From: Oehlia diaphana
Lineage: Eukaryota; Glomeromycota; Glomeromycetes; Glomerales; Glomeraceae
DNA length: 64,000 nt
Direction of reading: 5' to 3'
Assembly (NCBI GenBank): GCA_003833135.1
Contig: QZLH01000382.1
Location: 1 to 64,000 of the forward strand
Shown here: in pieces, positions 52,561 to 64,000 of the stretch
Layout of the letters: the number at the start of each line of letters is the position of its first letter
How positions within the stretch are numbered: the stretch's first letter is position 1
Translations under genes and position numbers: made by a program
The notes under the pieces: model-generated
Database searches by the model: none
Told to the model about the DNA's origin: nothing
What the model saw: the letters and a program-made list of their open reading frames with translations, nothing else

Positions 52561-53263
52561 TTACATAATCTTTAGATGTATTAGGAACAGATGTCTCTCT
52601 ACAATTCTCCAAGTAAATGCATTTCTTGGTTCAGGAAGATACGGGGAATGTCCACTAGATATTTCCCATAATAGTACACCAATGCATACTTATTGAGATG
52701 CAAACCAAGATTTGCTAATTTAATATTTTTTTGAATTAACATCATAATATTGAAACGCTGTTATCAGATGCAATAAATAACAAATATTAAAATTATAATA
52801 TAACAACAATACAAATAAGAAAAATAAGAATGTAAAATTTACCAAATCATGATGCGCAATTCCTTCATCATGTATGGACAATACAACATGAAATAATTGA
52901 ATTGCCATATTGATTTTATCTTTCCAAGTAAGTTCGGCACTAAGAGCACTGCAATCAGCGTATTCTAACGAAATTTTAAAAAAATTATTTTAGGTCTCAC
53001 AAAAGGTAATATATTTTATATACATATATTTCAAAAATATTTAAAGCATTCATTATACCTCTTATATAATGAATGTTATTTTTACCAGAATTTACTTCAA
53101 TCTTCTAAAACGAATGGAGTTGTTTTAAAATTTTGATATACGTTAAAATAAAATTCACTTGTATAATAATTACCTCTTCAACAACTTTCTTTAGACGGTA
53201 AACTTCTGCCATGTTTCTGGAGCTAAATTCAAGATTGTTTAAATTGCTAGTATTAACTTGCAT
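52561..53263 (-). pseudogene. Protein-kinase pseudogene (glomeromycotinan tyrosine-kinase-like type)
   Basis: Exons on the minus strand: 53263-53174, 53104-53059, 52964-52843, about 52757-52561. Introns have GT-AG ends (donors GTAATT, GTATAA, GTAAAT) and matching phases. Exon 3 reads EYADCSALSAELTWKDKINM then AIQLFHVVLSIHDEGIAHHD, the kinase helix E and catalytic loop with HRD changed to HHD. Exon 4 reads LIQKNIKLANLGLHLNK, where the DFG region is now NLG. The activation loop is deleted, and a frameshift leads to IGVLLWEISSGHSPYLPEP, the subdomain IX motif. The N-lobe (glycine loop, VAIK lysine) is reduced to a few residues. It cannot be an active kinase. The splicing pattern and motifs match the large kinase families of Rhizophagus (recollection). 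Confidence 0.72.
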
Positions 53264-54467
53264 TTTTTATTGTAAAATAAATTAACTGAGCGTGATTTAA
53301 TATATGCAACTTCTAATGTAGATTATCTTGTTACTGATTTGTTGGTTGATAATGCAGTGGAAAAGCCTCCTGGAACCTTACGTAATATTACATAATACTG
53401 TACGTCTTATATTTGCGCAGCAAGAAATATAGGTGCGAATCAATGCTACTACTAAACTGCGTATTCCTTTATGCAAGCATATATCGTTGAAACTTGAATG
53501 ATAAAACATATTATCGTAGTATATAAACTAAGTGATGTTTTTCCTATTCTGTAATCTGAGATGTTTTACGAATACCTTTTACGAATTTTATTAAAAGGAT
53601 TTTATATTATTTTATTCCATATGTTCTCTCGAGTTAAGATCCAAAACACTTGCAACGTATATTCTATATTTCTTAGTTCTTAGAGTAAGTAATCTAATAG
53701 ATATAGATTAGGATTCGGATTCAGATTCCTATTCCTTTTCGATTTCTATTTTGATTGGATCCTAAATTATGTAGCATTATGTAGCGGATTGTAAGTTGTA
53801 ATATGTACTGATACTTTTCTTTACACCCTTTATAATTAATACATAGTAAGATGTATTGTACTGATACTTTAGGTTACACTGATATTAATTCAGGCCAACA
53901 CAATAAATTTAGCCAGAGTTAACATAAAGGTTCTATAATATTATAAGATTTAATGAGTTTTTATAATGCTGGCAAAAGTTGGATTTTAGCCTGCATTATG
54001 ATTCACTGATAATCTATATGTAATGATAATTTGGTATACTGATATATATATTTTATTCAAAACAACAGTATCAGTATATAGAGATCTAACTACTATATAT
54101 TTTTAATAAACTTATGATTATAAGTAGGTTTTTTATTTTTATAATTTGAGAACTGGTCAATTAAAATTTGAGTAGAGTTTTTTTTGCTACTCACTTTGAC
54201 CATATTTTATTAATCCCATATATTCAATTATTTTGCAAAAAGTATTTGTTTTCATTTCTTTACCTTAATATAAACATTAATTTAAAAACTGCATATTAAA
54301 TTCAATATATTAAAAAAAAATTGTAAAAGAAAAATTAAAAAAATAGCAATAAAATCCATTAATAAATGGTCTGTTAAAAAATGATGATGAAATTTGTAAA
54401 AAAATAAAATAAAATAAAAAAGTAATTGATTTAATTAAACTAACTTATTTCAATATTTCAAATGTAA
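53264..54467. other. Intergenic, no gene seen
   Basis: AT-rich; no protein-like frame. Some local near-repeats (GTAATATGTACTGATACTTT / ATGTATTGTACTGATACTTT, 53797 and 53851). Confidence 0.35.
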
Positions 54468-54469
54468 TA

Positions 54470-56769
54470 CAGTCAACCCTCTATAATTGCATACTCTATA
54501 AATGCATACCTTCCATAAATGCATTCTTTAGACTAGTTCCAACTTGGGACTATAATGCTAATTGCACACCTTCCATACTCTGCACGTGCAATGATTTCAC
54601 GGAATGATCATATTATGATGGTTTCCATAAATGCACGCACATGATTTGTTGATCTATACATCAATATATAATTACGCGCAGTACGCACAGTATTTGCAGT
54701 TTGATAAACCTCTCATTATGCCTAATAAAAATACTGCTTTAACAGATATTCGGAAATATGAGCTTTGTTTTTATGCTCATAATAATAAGAAAACTAGAAC
54801 TCAATACGTAGACTGGATTGAGCAAAAGTGGGGATTTAGAGTTAATAAATCTACAATTACACAGATTTTACAAAGCAAAGAGAAGTGACTTACCACAGAA
54901 ATTACAAAGCCTGAAGCAAAACGCCATAAACCTGTAACTGTTCCAGTACTTGAGCTCGCCCTCAAGGAATTTGTCTTATGCTATCAGTACAAAACAATTC
55001 TAAGTGACGCTATATTAATTGAAAAGACTAAAATATTAGCCAGTGAACTGGGAGTTCCTCAAGGAACGTTACAGGTAAATTATTTCATTTTTATTTAAGT
55101 ATTTTATTATTTTTATAATATTTAATTTCATAGACTTGACTTTAACTAATTTCTGTTAAATTTTATTCAATCTAGTTTTCCAAAGGATGGCTTCAAAAAT
55201 TTAAGAAGCGTAATAGTATTCAACAAGTAAAACTTCATGGAGAAGCAGATTCTGCAAATGAAAACGCCATTGCTGAAGCTCTACTATTATTACAAAGTAA
55301 ATGTGCTGAATATCCTCCTGATCGAATTTATAACATGAATGAAACTGGATTATTTTATCGGTATTTTTTTAGTATATTCTTATGATTTGAATAAATTGCA
55401 TTTGATAATCAGAATCTTCTTTTTTAGGTTAGAACCAGATCGAACATTAGCTACAAAGTGGCTTTTTGGACGAAAAAAAATAAAGAACGGCTTTCAGTTG
55501 CTTTATATGTGAATTCTGATGGGTCACATAAGCTGCCGCCTTTAGTAATTGTAAATATACAAATTCACAGTGCTTTAAGAATATTAATATCAGCAATTTA
55601 CCAATAACTTATAGGAGTAATGCCAAAGCCTGGATGTTAACAACTCTTTTTCAAGAGTGGCTTCAGGAATTTAATTATCAAGTTAGCATAAAACACAATA
55701 AACAACGTGTTTTGCTACTTCTTGATAATTGTAAAAGCCATAAGATAGATAATTTAGTTTTTGAAAATGTTGAAGTTTGTTTTTTACCTCCTAATACAAC
55801 TTCAAAACTTCAACCAATGGATTCTGGAATAATTATGTCCTTTAAAAAGCATTATTAATATCATCATATCAAGTAAGTAAGATTTTAATTTATTATTTTA
55901 CAACTTTTTAAATACATTTTATTTTAAATTAGATGGTTGCTAGAACAAGTTGAAGATGGACAATTCATACAAGATCTAAAAATGAATGTTTTGCAAGCAA
56001 TTCAATATATTATTCAAGGTTGGAGTGAAGTTACAGCTAATACTATCAGAAATTGCTAGAATCATATTAAAATTCTTTCTAATACTGATGATGAACGGAT
56101 GATTGATGATGAATGGATGATTGATGATGAAGATGATGAACTAATGCCTGATGATGAACTGATACTTGATGATGAATTTAACAAGGCCATCAAAACTCTT
56201 CGTTTACCAAATATAATGGAGGTGAAAGAACTTTTAACTATTCCTGAAGAGAATACAGTTTATGAGATTCCTGATGACATTTCAGAATTTGCAGATATGT
56301 TTAAAAATGGCCCTACAAATCATCCAGATGAAATAGATGATAATGCTGAGATAGAAATTATTTGCGTTAATAAAGCATTACAAGGTTTAAAAATTGTGAA
56401 TTCATTTTTACTTCAACAGGAAAATGCAAGTGAACAAATTAAACTGGCGGGTAAAATTGAAAAATTCATTAAAAATAAACAAATCAATTCAATACAACAA
56501 ATTACTATAGATCAATATTTTAATTAGTTATTTGGGTTTTTATAATGATAATTTTTTTTTTTTTTTTTTTGATGATTTATATATGCTTTATTGATATATA
56601 GTTTATATTTTTATAATGATAATTGTTATTTCATAATTTCTATAATTCTTAATAAATATTATAATATAATTAGTTTATATATAATCATGTGATTTCTATA
56701 AATACACACCTTCTCTAAATGCATGTTTATGCCTAGTCCCAAGGGCGTGCAATTATAGAGGGTTAACTG
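54470..56769 (+). mobile_element. Full-length pogo/Tigger-type DNA transposon
   Basis: TA duplications (54468-54469 and 56770-56771) flank a 2300-bp element. The ends are CAGTCAACCCTCTATAATTG and the reverse complement CAGTTAACCCTCTATAATTG (19 of 20 identical). Subterminal CTATAAATGCATACC-like motifs repeat at both sides (54490-54530 and 56695-56725). It holds one transposase gene. Target TA, CAGT ends and a CENP-B-like transposase place it in the Tc1/mariner superfamily, pogo clade. Confidence 0.88.
54718..56527 (+). pseudogene. pogo/Tigger transposase (inactive)
   Basis: The start ATG is at 54718 (MPNKNTALTDIRKYELCFYA). The CENP-B-type N-terminal HTH includes YVDWIEQKWGFRVNKSTITQ. A second DNA-binding half follows (SELGVPQGTLQ ... 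SKGWLQKFKKRN). The catalytic core includes RIYNMNETGLFYR, LLLLDNCKSHK and LPPNTTSKLQPMDSGII, the DDD segments. An acidic C-terminus (MIDDEDDELMPDDE) leads to the TAG at 56525-56527. Three GT-AG introns fit in phase (55075-55175, 55361-55427, 55873-55932). Lesions: TGA at 54886, a frameshift at the run of eight A near 55475, TAA at 55856, TAG at 56057. The first catalytic Asp codon is AAT (Asn) at 55338-55340. The element could only move in trans. Confidence 0.85.
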
Positions 56770-58082
56770 TATATATGCAAGTATATATATAATTCAATAT
56801 CAAATTAATTCCATCTTTTATTGAAAACTTTTATGCATTTTTTTACAAAATAATTTTTGATATATTTTAAGTAAATCTTTGATAATAATAAAAAGTTTAA
56901 TTATTTTAATAAAACAATTGGCTAATAAAGTAGTAATTTTAAATTTAAGACATTTTAATTTCTTTTTAATTGGATTTAATAATTGATAGCAATTGATATC
57001 AGTTCTTTTAAATTAACATAAAAATGCTAATTAGAAAAAATTTTTCTAATGTTATTACTTAGTATTAATCTATTATTTAATTTTTTGTTTATAATATGTT
57101 TAGTTGAAACTTTATTTAAATTTTGAAAGCATACAAAATTATAAAAGGATAAAAGTTTTCCACTTTTGCTGTGTAATAAGAATGTCCAGGTACACTTACA
57201 TCAAATGATGCTTTGCATCAAAAAGAAATAAAATAAAAACAAAAACAAAAACAAAAATAAAAAAAAAGGATTAGGTTGACATTAATCTATTATTTAATTA
57301 ATATGCAAAATAAAGATATTAAATGGATTTTTACAAAGAATGACATATGATTTCAGATTTTTATTTTTTATCATTTTTTTACTATATTGTATGCAAATTT
57401 TTCCAGTTCTAAAAGTATTTGTCAACTTATATACATTTTTTTATAAATTCTTTGGTAAAAAATAATTTGCAAATATCAGTACTAATAATTAAATTTTTTA
57501 TATAATAATTAATGCATTAAAATAATATTATAGTCAATTCTTTTTATAATCATACATTTGAGATAAACCATTTTCCATAAAATATAACTATATACAAAAT
57601 ATATAAAAATTAAATTTTTTAATACATTTTATTATAATTTATTAAAATATATATATATTAATATATATTATTAAATTAACAATCAGTAATTATAAAAGGA
57701 TATAATATAACTTATTAGAATTATCTCATTGAAATGAATCAAATGGTGGTAGTTTTATCTTTTCATAATTACTAACTGATAAGATATTTAACAAATATCA
57801 AAAATCAGTATTTTAATATTTCTTAATTTACATTTAATATATTACTAAACATTTTGCTTAATTTTTTAGAATTCACATAAACCCGATAAAACCACTGCCT
57901 CCCATACTCTTGCCTAGGTACAGTCGCCTCAGAAAGTATTGCATGATCATTTACAGATGAAGGTCATAATTATTAGACCACTATGATTATCCTAGCATCC
58001 AGTAATCCGAATTTAATAAATAAAGGCTCATTGGATTTGTCGCATCAAGTTGAATCTAGTAATTGTAAAAAAATGATTAATA
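56770..58082. other. AT-rich desert with one Tc1-like end
   Basis: No gene. At 57919-57940 a TA followed by CAGTCGCCTCAGAAAGTATT resembles a Tc1/mariner terminal repeat. No partner end or transposase was found nearby. Otherwise only simple sequence. Confidence 0.4.
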
Positions 58083-58490
58083 CCATGTATACAACTTAGT
58101 CACAACAACTAAAATTGATGAAATTTAAATCACTACTAATCCTATACAATAATAAAATAAAACAAGCTTAACAAAACTATAAGTTTAAATTATTTATAAA
58201 ATGTTTTTTAATAAAGTAGTACAGTTAAAATTAGAATATTTTACTGTTAAATTAAATATTTGGCCACTTTATTCTAACTAAAATTATGTATAAATCTGGT
58301 TAAAATTACTCTTAACTATATAAATCTGATTAAAATTATATATAAGTTTGGTTAGAATTAAGAATTATAATTTAAACTATATAAATTTAGCCAATAAAAT
58401 TGCAAGTTTAATGTATCATGTAATATAATTGATATTTTAAATTTGGCTGCTTAAAAATTTTTTTGTTGTGACTAAATTATATGCACTATA
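58083..58490. mobile_element. MITE-like repeat with TTAGTCACAACAA termini
   Basis: ATGTATACAACTTAGTCACA at 58084 faces the reverse complement GCATATAATTTAGTCACAAC at 58462-58481. An interior stretch GCCAATAAAATTGCAAGTTT (58391) and GCTGCTTAAAAATTTTTTTG are shared with the insert at 32693-32820. No clear target duplication. Confidence 0.55.
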
Positions 58491-59632
58491 ACTCTTTGAA
58501 ATTGCCTAATAGAGACTAATTATATAGTGATAAAATCATCTAATTATCTAATCTTTTATATTAAATAAAATTAAAGATTTTATATTATTTATTAATAATT
58601 TATATATAATTAATTTTCTTTATAATTATACATTTGGAATAAACTATTTTTCATAATTATAAAAAAGTAAAACTATATATAAAATATAATTTTTATATTT
58701 TAATAATAAACAAATTATATAAAATATATATATATACTAATTATATTAATTTTTTTTTTTATTTTATAAGAATAAAAGTAAATTTTCTGTTAAATATTTG
58801 AAAGCTTTTAATAAAAAATAGTAGAAAAATTTTTAATAAAGTTAAAAGTAATATATAAATATAATAAATATCACTTATATTATTATGAAATTGGATATTA
58901 TTAATAAAACTTCTTATAAGCTAGTTGTAAACTAAAAATACTTTAAAAATATATTAATCTTGTAAGTCAATATATCTTTAAAGTACTTTTAATTTATTTA
59001 ATAAAAATTTAATAAAAAAAAAACTAATAATAATTAAATGAAATTTCTAAAATAGATGATTTTTATTATTGTATTATATTATTTAAATTATTTTTTAAAG
59101 TATTTATTTTATACAATAAAAAATTGAAATTCAAAGATTAATATTATATAAAATTATATAATTTATATAAATGTAATGTATAAATAGTCCTATAATGAAT
59201 AAATTTATTTTTATAGTAAAAATACTTTTTTAAATATATATATAATTTATAATGTAAAATATATATATGCTAGTCAAAAGTAATTAAAAAATGTAATAAA
59301 TAAAAAACTAATAATTAAAATTTCTTCAATTTTGTAGATTTATTGCCAAATATATCACTATTATATTATTTATATATATATAAATTATTAGCCTTTTATA
59401 TAACTGAAATTTGAAAGACAAAATTGAAATCTCTTAAAAGAATTTTTATAAATTTATTATAAAAAAGAATATATTTTAAATTAAATAAAAAGAATTTATT
59501 TTATTTTTTTATTTACAATTGATTTTTTAATTAAAAAATAAATTGTAATAGTATATTTAATCTATAAAAAATCTGAAAAGTTTAATTCAATTGCAATTTA
59601 TTAAAGGTTAAATAATTATATATTAAAGATTA
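58491..59632. other. AT-rich desert, no gene seen
   Basis: Low-complexity A/T sequence throughout. No frame with protein-like composition. Confidence 0.45.
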
Positions 59633-59919
59633 CAGTTAATTCTTAATATAGCGAACTCTTAATATAGTGAATTTTTCAGACAATTATAATAAATTTTTCC
59701 TTGCTATAACAAATTAACCAATCAAATTTCTTAATTGAATAGTTTGTAATCAAACTCTTCTAAAATACGTGTTATAAAAAAAAAATGAATACAAATGAAA
59801 TAAAAAGGGTGAATTCCTATAAAAAATGTTAGACAGATTATTGTTTTCTACTTTTTTTAATTTTAGTGATTAGTAGAAGATGAATGAATTCTAGGATTCG
59901 TTATAACAAGAGTTGACTG
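59633..59919. mobile_element. pogo-type MITE 1 (287 bp)
   Basis: It starts CAGTTAATTCTTAATATAGC after TA (59631-59632) and ends with the reverse complement CAGTCAACTCTTGTTATAAC. The right-hand TA duplication is altered to CT. Interior includes TTGCTATAACAAATTAACCA, shared with MITE 2. CAGT ends and the TA target match pogo-clade elements. Confidence 0.7.
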
Positions 59920-60304
59920 CTATATATCAAATTAATTTTATTAAAAAATTAAAGTTTCTTTACTATATTAATCACAACTTAGTTCTAACCTTAATTTTAA
60001 TAAAATAAACCAAATTCAAAATTAAATTTAAATTATAATATTTATATTAAAAGGGATTATAATAAAGTTTTTTTTAATATTAATTTAAATATTAATTTAA
60101 TAATATTCAAAATATTTGAAAAAATATTAATTAAAACAACAAGTATAAGATATCTAAAATTTATATTATTTTAATGATTTTTATAGAAAAACTAATTAAT
60201 TAAATAAAAACAATTTTTTTTAGTAATTCAATTAAAGATATATTTTTATGTTATAATTTTTTATTATAATTATATATATTAATCGTTAATGATTAAAAGC
60301 AATA

Positions 60305-60509
60305 CAGCCAAATCTTGATATAGTGAATCCTTGATGCAGTCAAACTTTACTCTTGATATAAATGAATTTTTCAGATAACTATAATAAATTTCCTCTCGCT
60401 ATAACAAATTAACCAATCAAATCTCTTAAAATCTTCACTATAGCTCTATAGTGAAGTATAGCGAAGTTGAGGTCTAGAATCAAGGATTCATTATAACAAG
60501 GGTTAACTG
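60305..60509. mobile_element. pogo-type MITE 2 (205 bp)
   Basis: TA duplications at 60303-60304 and 60510-60511. It starts CAGCCAAATCTTGATATAGT and ends with the reverse complement CAGTTAACCCTTGTTATAAT. Shares CGCTATAACAAATTAACCAA and GAATTTTTCAGA with MITE 1. Contains an internal inverted motif CTTCACTATAG / CTATAGTGAAG (60440-60460). Confidence 0.75.
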
Positions 60510-61440
60510 TATTAAATTTTTATTAAAATTTTTACTTTACTTAATTTTTAATGGTTTTCTTTAAAAAAAAAAATTGATTATAAGATAAAAAAAAGCTGAA
60601 TTTTATACATTTAATGTTAACCCATTTGGCAACAAATCCATAAAATTTAAAGCAATTTTAATTATTAGTTTCTCATTTATTACATTTTTTGCAATTTTGA
60701 TTACTTTTTACAAGTACTGTAAGTATAATTTTAGAATATTAAAATTAATTTATTTAACTTCTTAAAATAATTATTATCTTATAAAATATGGAATATTTTG
60801 TATTTTATAAGTTAAAAAAAAAATCAAATAGTATTAGTAAAAATTGTATTTAATAAATAATGGTCAATAATTTTTTTAATCTAAATTACTTTACTAATTA
60901 AACTATTATTAAGTCATTAAAAAGTTTTACAAAATTAATCTAAAGTTAAACTAAGTTAAACTAGTATTTAAAGAATTCACAATTTAACTTAAAAAGTTTA
61001 CAACTTATTATCTTTATATAGTAGTTTTTCATTATAAGATTATGCCTTTAAAGTTTATTTGAAGAACAGACAAAAATCCTGGCTCTCTAACAGATATTTT
61101 TAAATAAAGTTTGAAAAAAATATTGCTAAAAAAAATTTTTTTATCATATATATAGAATGATATAAGAAGAAAACTAGCCAATGGAAAACAACCAGTAATG
61201 GTAAATATATAACATCAATTTAAGGTATCAAATCATTTCAAAATGCTAATGTTATTTTGTCATTTGCCAATTACTTAATTTGCCAAAATTTGAAATTAAA
61301 TCAGGCCAGAGAAACTATAAAGTATAACAAAATTGAGAAGAAATCAAAGCCATCTTTTCAGAATACTTAATAATGAGGTTAGAATAATTTACAAAATAAG
61401 TTAATTTACTTACTTTACTACGTTAATTTTGATAACCATT
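60510..61440. other. AT-rich region, no gene seen
   Basis: Low-complexity A/T sequence. No repeat or coding signal worth naming. Confidence 0.4.
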
Positions 61441-61444
61441 TTTG

Positions 61445-61960
61445 TAAGACCCGGTTCAACTTTATTCGTAATGATGTGAAATCATATAAGATCTATGATA
61501 AATTCTCGACTTATTCGTAACGTATAAGATCTATGATAAAATCTCAACTTGGTCACGATATGATTTCGATTCACGTTCTAAAGACATCCTAACGTTATTA
61601 TTCTTATTATTTTGACACAAATTTTCTCCTCAAGATTTTGCCCCAGCTCCAATGAGTTTGTTTCTCTTTGCATTACAATACAGTATACTATATAATTTAA
61701 TAGTAAAATTCGGAATAAAGTAAACGATTAATGAATCAATCGTATTAAATTTATTATTTTATATTTATAAATATTTGCGGATCTTTCTTTATAGTTAGAA
61801 CGAACGGTCTATTTTTCTTTATTAAAAGAACTTAGTTTAAAGGAACAAAAGAAACTAAATTTAGAAATGATAAGGAAGATAAAAATTAACATTCAGACTG
61901 AACCCTAAATTATCTGAGTTGACCCTGAGTCACCAATATATTCGGTATTCTTCAAAATTA
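61445..61960. other. GC-richer island, possible solo LTR (uncertain)
   Basis: It starts TGTAAGACCCGGTTCAAC, a common fungal LTR-like opening. It contains a 41-bp direct repeat (TATAAGATCTATGATAAA at 61478 and 61527). I could not find a matching CA end with a 5-bp duplication, a primer-binding site or a second LTR, so this remains a guess. Confidence 0.25.
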
Positions 61961-62407
61961 CAATTGGGTCAATGGACATTTTTTGAAAGAAATACTTAAT
62001 TATTGGAAGTGATATTTCGAAATAGAATTAAATAAAATAAATATTTTATATTTGTTTGTACAAGATTTACAAGATTTTATACTTTTATAAACCAAATATA
62101 AATAATAATGATTCAATGTTTTGATATTTTAATTTGAACAAACGAAATTTAGCTTCGAAAGAAAGACCATGTATAAAACAAGAATTAAGGGCTGGCTGTC
62201 TACTACTCTAAGGATTAATTAATTTCCTTATTTGTTTGCTCATTGTTCTCCGACTCCAGTTTTTTGATTATAGTACAAATAATGATGTGCGCGTACCAAT
62301 TAAATATGGATTATCAAAGAAATTCCGTAATAGGGACGGGTAAACAAATTCCCGAATCATATGAAAAAAGATGTATTATACAAATATAGTGATTCTTCAC
62401 AGCGATC

Positions 62408-63130
62408 AGGAATGGTTTAATATAATTATTGTAATAAACTTTTTAAAATTAGCATGGATAATCTAAATAATACGATTCATTAACAGTTAATGGATTCTTT
62501 AATTTGATTTCGAAACGTTGATTCGTGTTTTTTTTTACTGAAATCCTTCCTAAATCAATAAACTCTTTTGTTTTTTGTTATTTACAGAATTTGTAATGTT
62601 TTCTTTCAGCACAAATAAAATTTCAAACAAAGGATTTCAGATAGATGTATTACAGCAATTAGGAATGGTTTAATTATAATTATTGTAATAAACTTGTTAA
62701 AAATTAGCATGTGATAATCTAAATAATACGATTCATTAACAGTTAATGGATTCTTTAATCCGATTTCGAAACGTTTATTCGTGTTTTTTTATTGAAATCC
62801 TTCCTAAATCAATAAACTCTTTGTTTTTTGTTATTTACAGAATCTGTAATGTTTTCTTTCAGCACAAATAAAATTTCAGACAAAGGATTTCAGATAGATG
62901 TACAGCAATTAGGAATGGTTTAATTATAATTATTGTAATAAACTTTTAAAAATTAGCATGTGATAATTAAATAATACGATTCATTAACAGTTAATGGATT
63001 CTTTAATCCGATTACGAAACGTTGATCCGTGTTTTTTTTACTGAAACCCTTCCTAAATCAATAAACTCTTTTGTTTTTTGTTATTTACAGAATTTGTAAT
63101 GTTTTTTTACAGCACAAATAAATTTTAAAC
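62408..63130 (+). repeat. Three tandem copies of a unit of about 250 bp
   Basis: AGGAATGGTTTAATTATAAT begins copies at 62408, 62661 and 62911 (periods 253 and 250). Each contains GATTCATTAACAGTTAATGG, a CCTTCCTAAATCAATAAACT stretch, and TTGTTATTTACAGAAT followed by GTAATGTTTTCTTTCAGCAC. The last two motifs look like splice acceptors. Copies are about 95% identical by eye, so the triplication is recent. No coding frame is conserved. Confidence 0.82.
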
Positions 63131-63684
63131 ATATAAAGTATTCCAAATTGGATCGTTTATGACTCCTGAACCAATTAAATAAATAGTAACATGTAACGTT
63201 TCAAGCGTTTCATGGAGACAGATTTATTTAATACAAACAATATCTCAGTTAAAAGAAAAATAAGTAATTGTAATTATGATTATTAATTTTATTTTTTTTA
63301 TTACAAAGAAATATCAATCGATTTACTAAAGTTTATTAGTGATCGTGCGTGTAACAATTAATTGTTTTGAGTACACTCGGGTGACAGAATTGTTGTGTAC
63401 ATTGTGATTATTGAGTGATTGTAATTACCCGGAAAAATTGTCCGATTTTTGTTTGTAATTTTATTTTATTAAGTAATTTGCATGGGGTAGCAGAACTCAG
63501 AGAAATTTTTTAGACTTTGTGGTAGCCACAGAAATATCTTCTTATGTGCATTCGAATTATTGTTTTTTATTCTCAAGCTTGTAAGGAAAAGCAAACTAAA
63601 TATGCCATACAGGCAATTATATTTTCTACATTACAAATTAGAAGAAAAGTGCAAGAAAAATAAAATGAATTACCGCGACCTTAG
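63131..63684. other. Intergenic, no gene seen
   Basis: AT-rich sequence with no protein-like frame that I trust. Confidence 0.3.
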
Positions 63685-63776
63685 GGCAGAGACATTTATC
63701 CAATTTGTTATATGATATAATAAATAATACATCATATTCTTTTACCCTAAAATATTACGTAATAAATGTCATTGCC
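63685..63776. mobile_element. Small MITE with TTTATTACGTAATA end
   Basis: GGCAGAGACATTTATCC at 63685 faces ATTACGTAATAAATGTCATTGCC (63754-63776) in inverted orientation. The right end matches the 44736-44850 element. Boundaries are approximate. Confidence 0.42.
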
Positions 63777-64000
63777 ACACAGCCACAATGCCACATTAAT
63801 AAACATTCTAATTTTTTGTACTACTGTATATGAACCGGGATTCTGGGATCCTGAATCTGATCTGGTTCATTTCCCAAGAAAAAACTTATTGATATTGTTT
63901 TTCAATGTTGACAATAATTCCTCATCACCCCCATCACCATATGCGACATTTAATCAGCAAGCACGATCACGTTTGGACTATTGTTGGAAATAACGCCAAA

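Noticed and set aside
61445..61960. Solo LTR
   Set aside because: It has a TG start and internal duplication, but no matching end, target duplication or priming site could be found. Kept only as a low-confidence note.
63766..63993. Plus-strand open frame at the right end
   Set aside because: It begins inside a MITE end, and the residue pattern is not recognisable. It could be part of a gene beyond the window, but nothing here decides it.
1..64000. tRNA, rRNA and CRISPR arrays
   Set aside because: No stretch with a T-loop GTTCRAxxC plus acceptor pairing, no rRNA-like conserved sequence, and none of the tandem arrays has the repeat-spacer pattern of CRISPR; the contig is eukaryotic.

Overview
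This is an AT-rich eukaryotic contig, most likely from an arbuscular-mycorrhizal (Glomeromycotina, Rhizophagus-like) fungus. Four things support that call: short GT-AG introns of about 55-100 bp; a multi-exon Crinkler (CRN) gene with the LWKV header motif; relics of kinase, Argonaute and coiled-coil/zinc-finger families of the kind that are greatly expanded in these fungi; and many MITEs, hAT, MULE, pogo/Tigger, Plavaka and Helitron remnants. The call rests on family recognition by eye, not on a database search.

Left third (1-17 kb). A MULE transposase C-terminus (SWIM zinc finger) runs off the left edge and is cut by an 846-bp palindromic element. Two long minus-strand pseudogenes follow: a Cys-rich one (2.0-4.2 kb) and a coiled-coil/zinc-ribbon/RING one (5.0-8.9 kb). 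The best gene of the window is an apparently intact five-exon CRN gene at 9812-12196 (ubiquitin-like header, P-loop NTPase, PD-(D/E)XK-like nuclease; 707 codons). It converges on a damaged minus-strand nuclease-like gene (12.6-13.5 kb). A 1460-bp hAT-type element and then a nested stack of MITEs interrupt the next gene, a C2H2 zinc-finger gene (14.9-16.7 kb).

Middle (17-40 kb). A degenerate Plavaka-type DDE transposase with an N-terminal C2H2 finger lies at 18.25-21.4 kb, followed by six 120-bp tandem repeats. A segmental duplication links 22.6-24.7 kb to 31.6-38.8 kb; insertions and an assembly gap of 874 N expand the second copy. Between the copies lie a Helitron fragment, an intact three-exon CENP-W-like histone-fold gene (25498-25903, minus), a divergent small gene, an Argonaute PIWI fragment, an interstitial telomere-like tract and a retroelement RNase H fragment.

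Right part (40-64 kb). There are two pogo/Tigger transposases (one eroded; one inside a full-length element with TIRs and TA duplications), a protein-kinase pseudogene with conserved splice sites, several unidentified exons, a perfect 30-bp-stem hairpin, minisatellites, two pogo-type MITEs and a 250-bp triplication. From about 56.8 to 61.4 kb the sequence is an AT-rich desert with no gene that I can support.

Only the CRN gene, the CENP-W-like gene and perhaps the small divergent gene look intact. Most of the rest is transposon-derived and decaying. I found no rRNA, tRNA or CRISPR.
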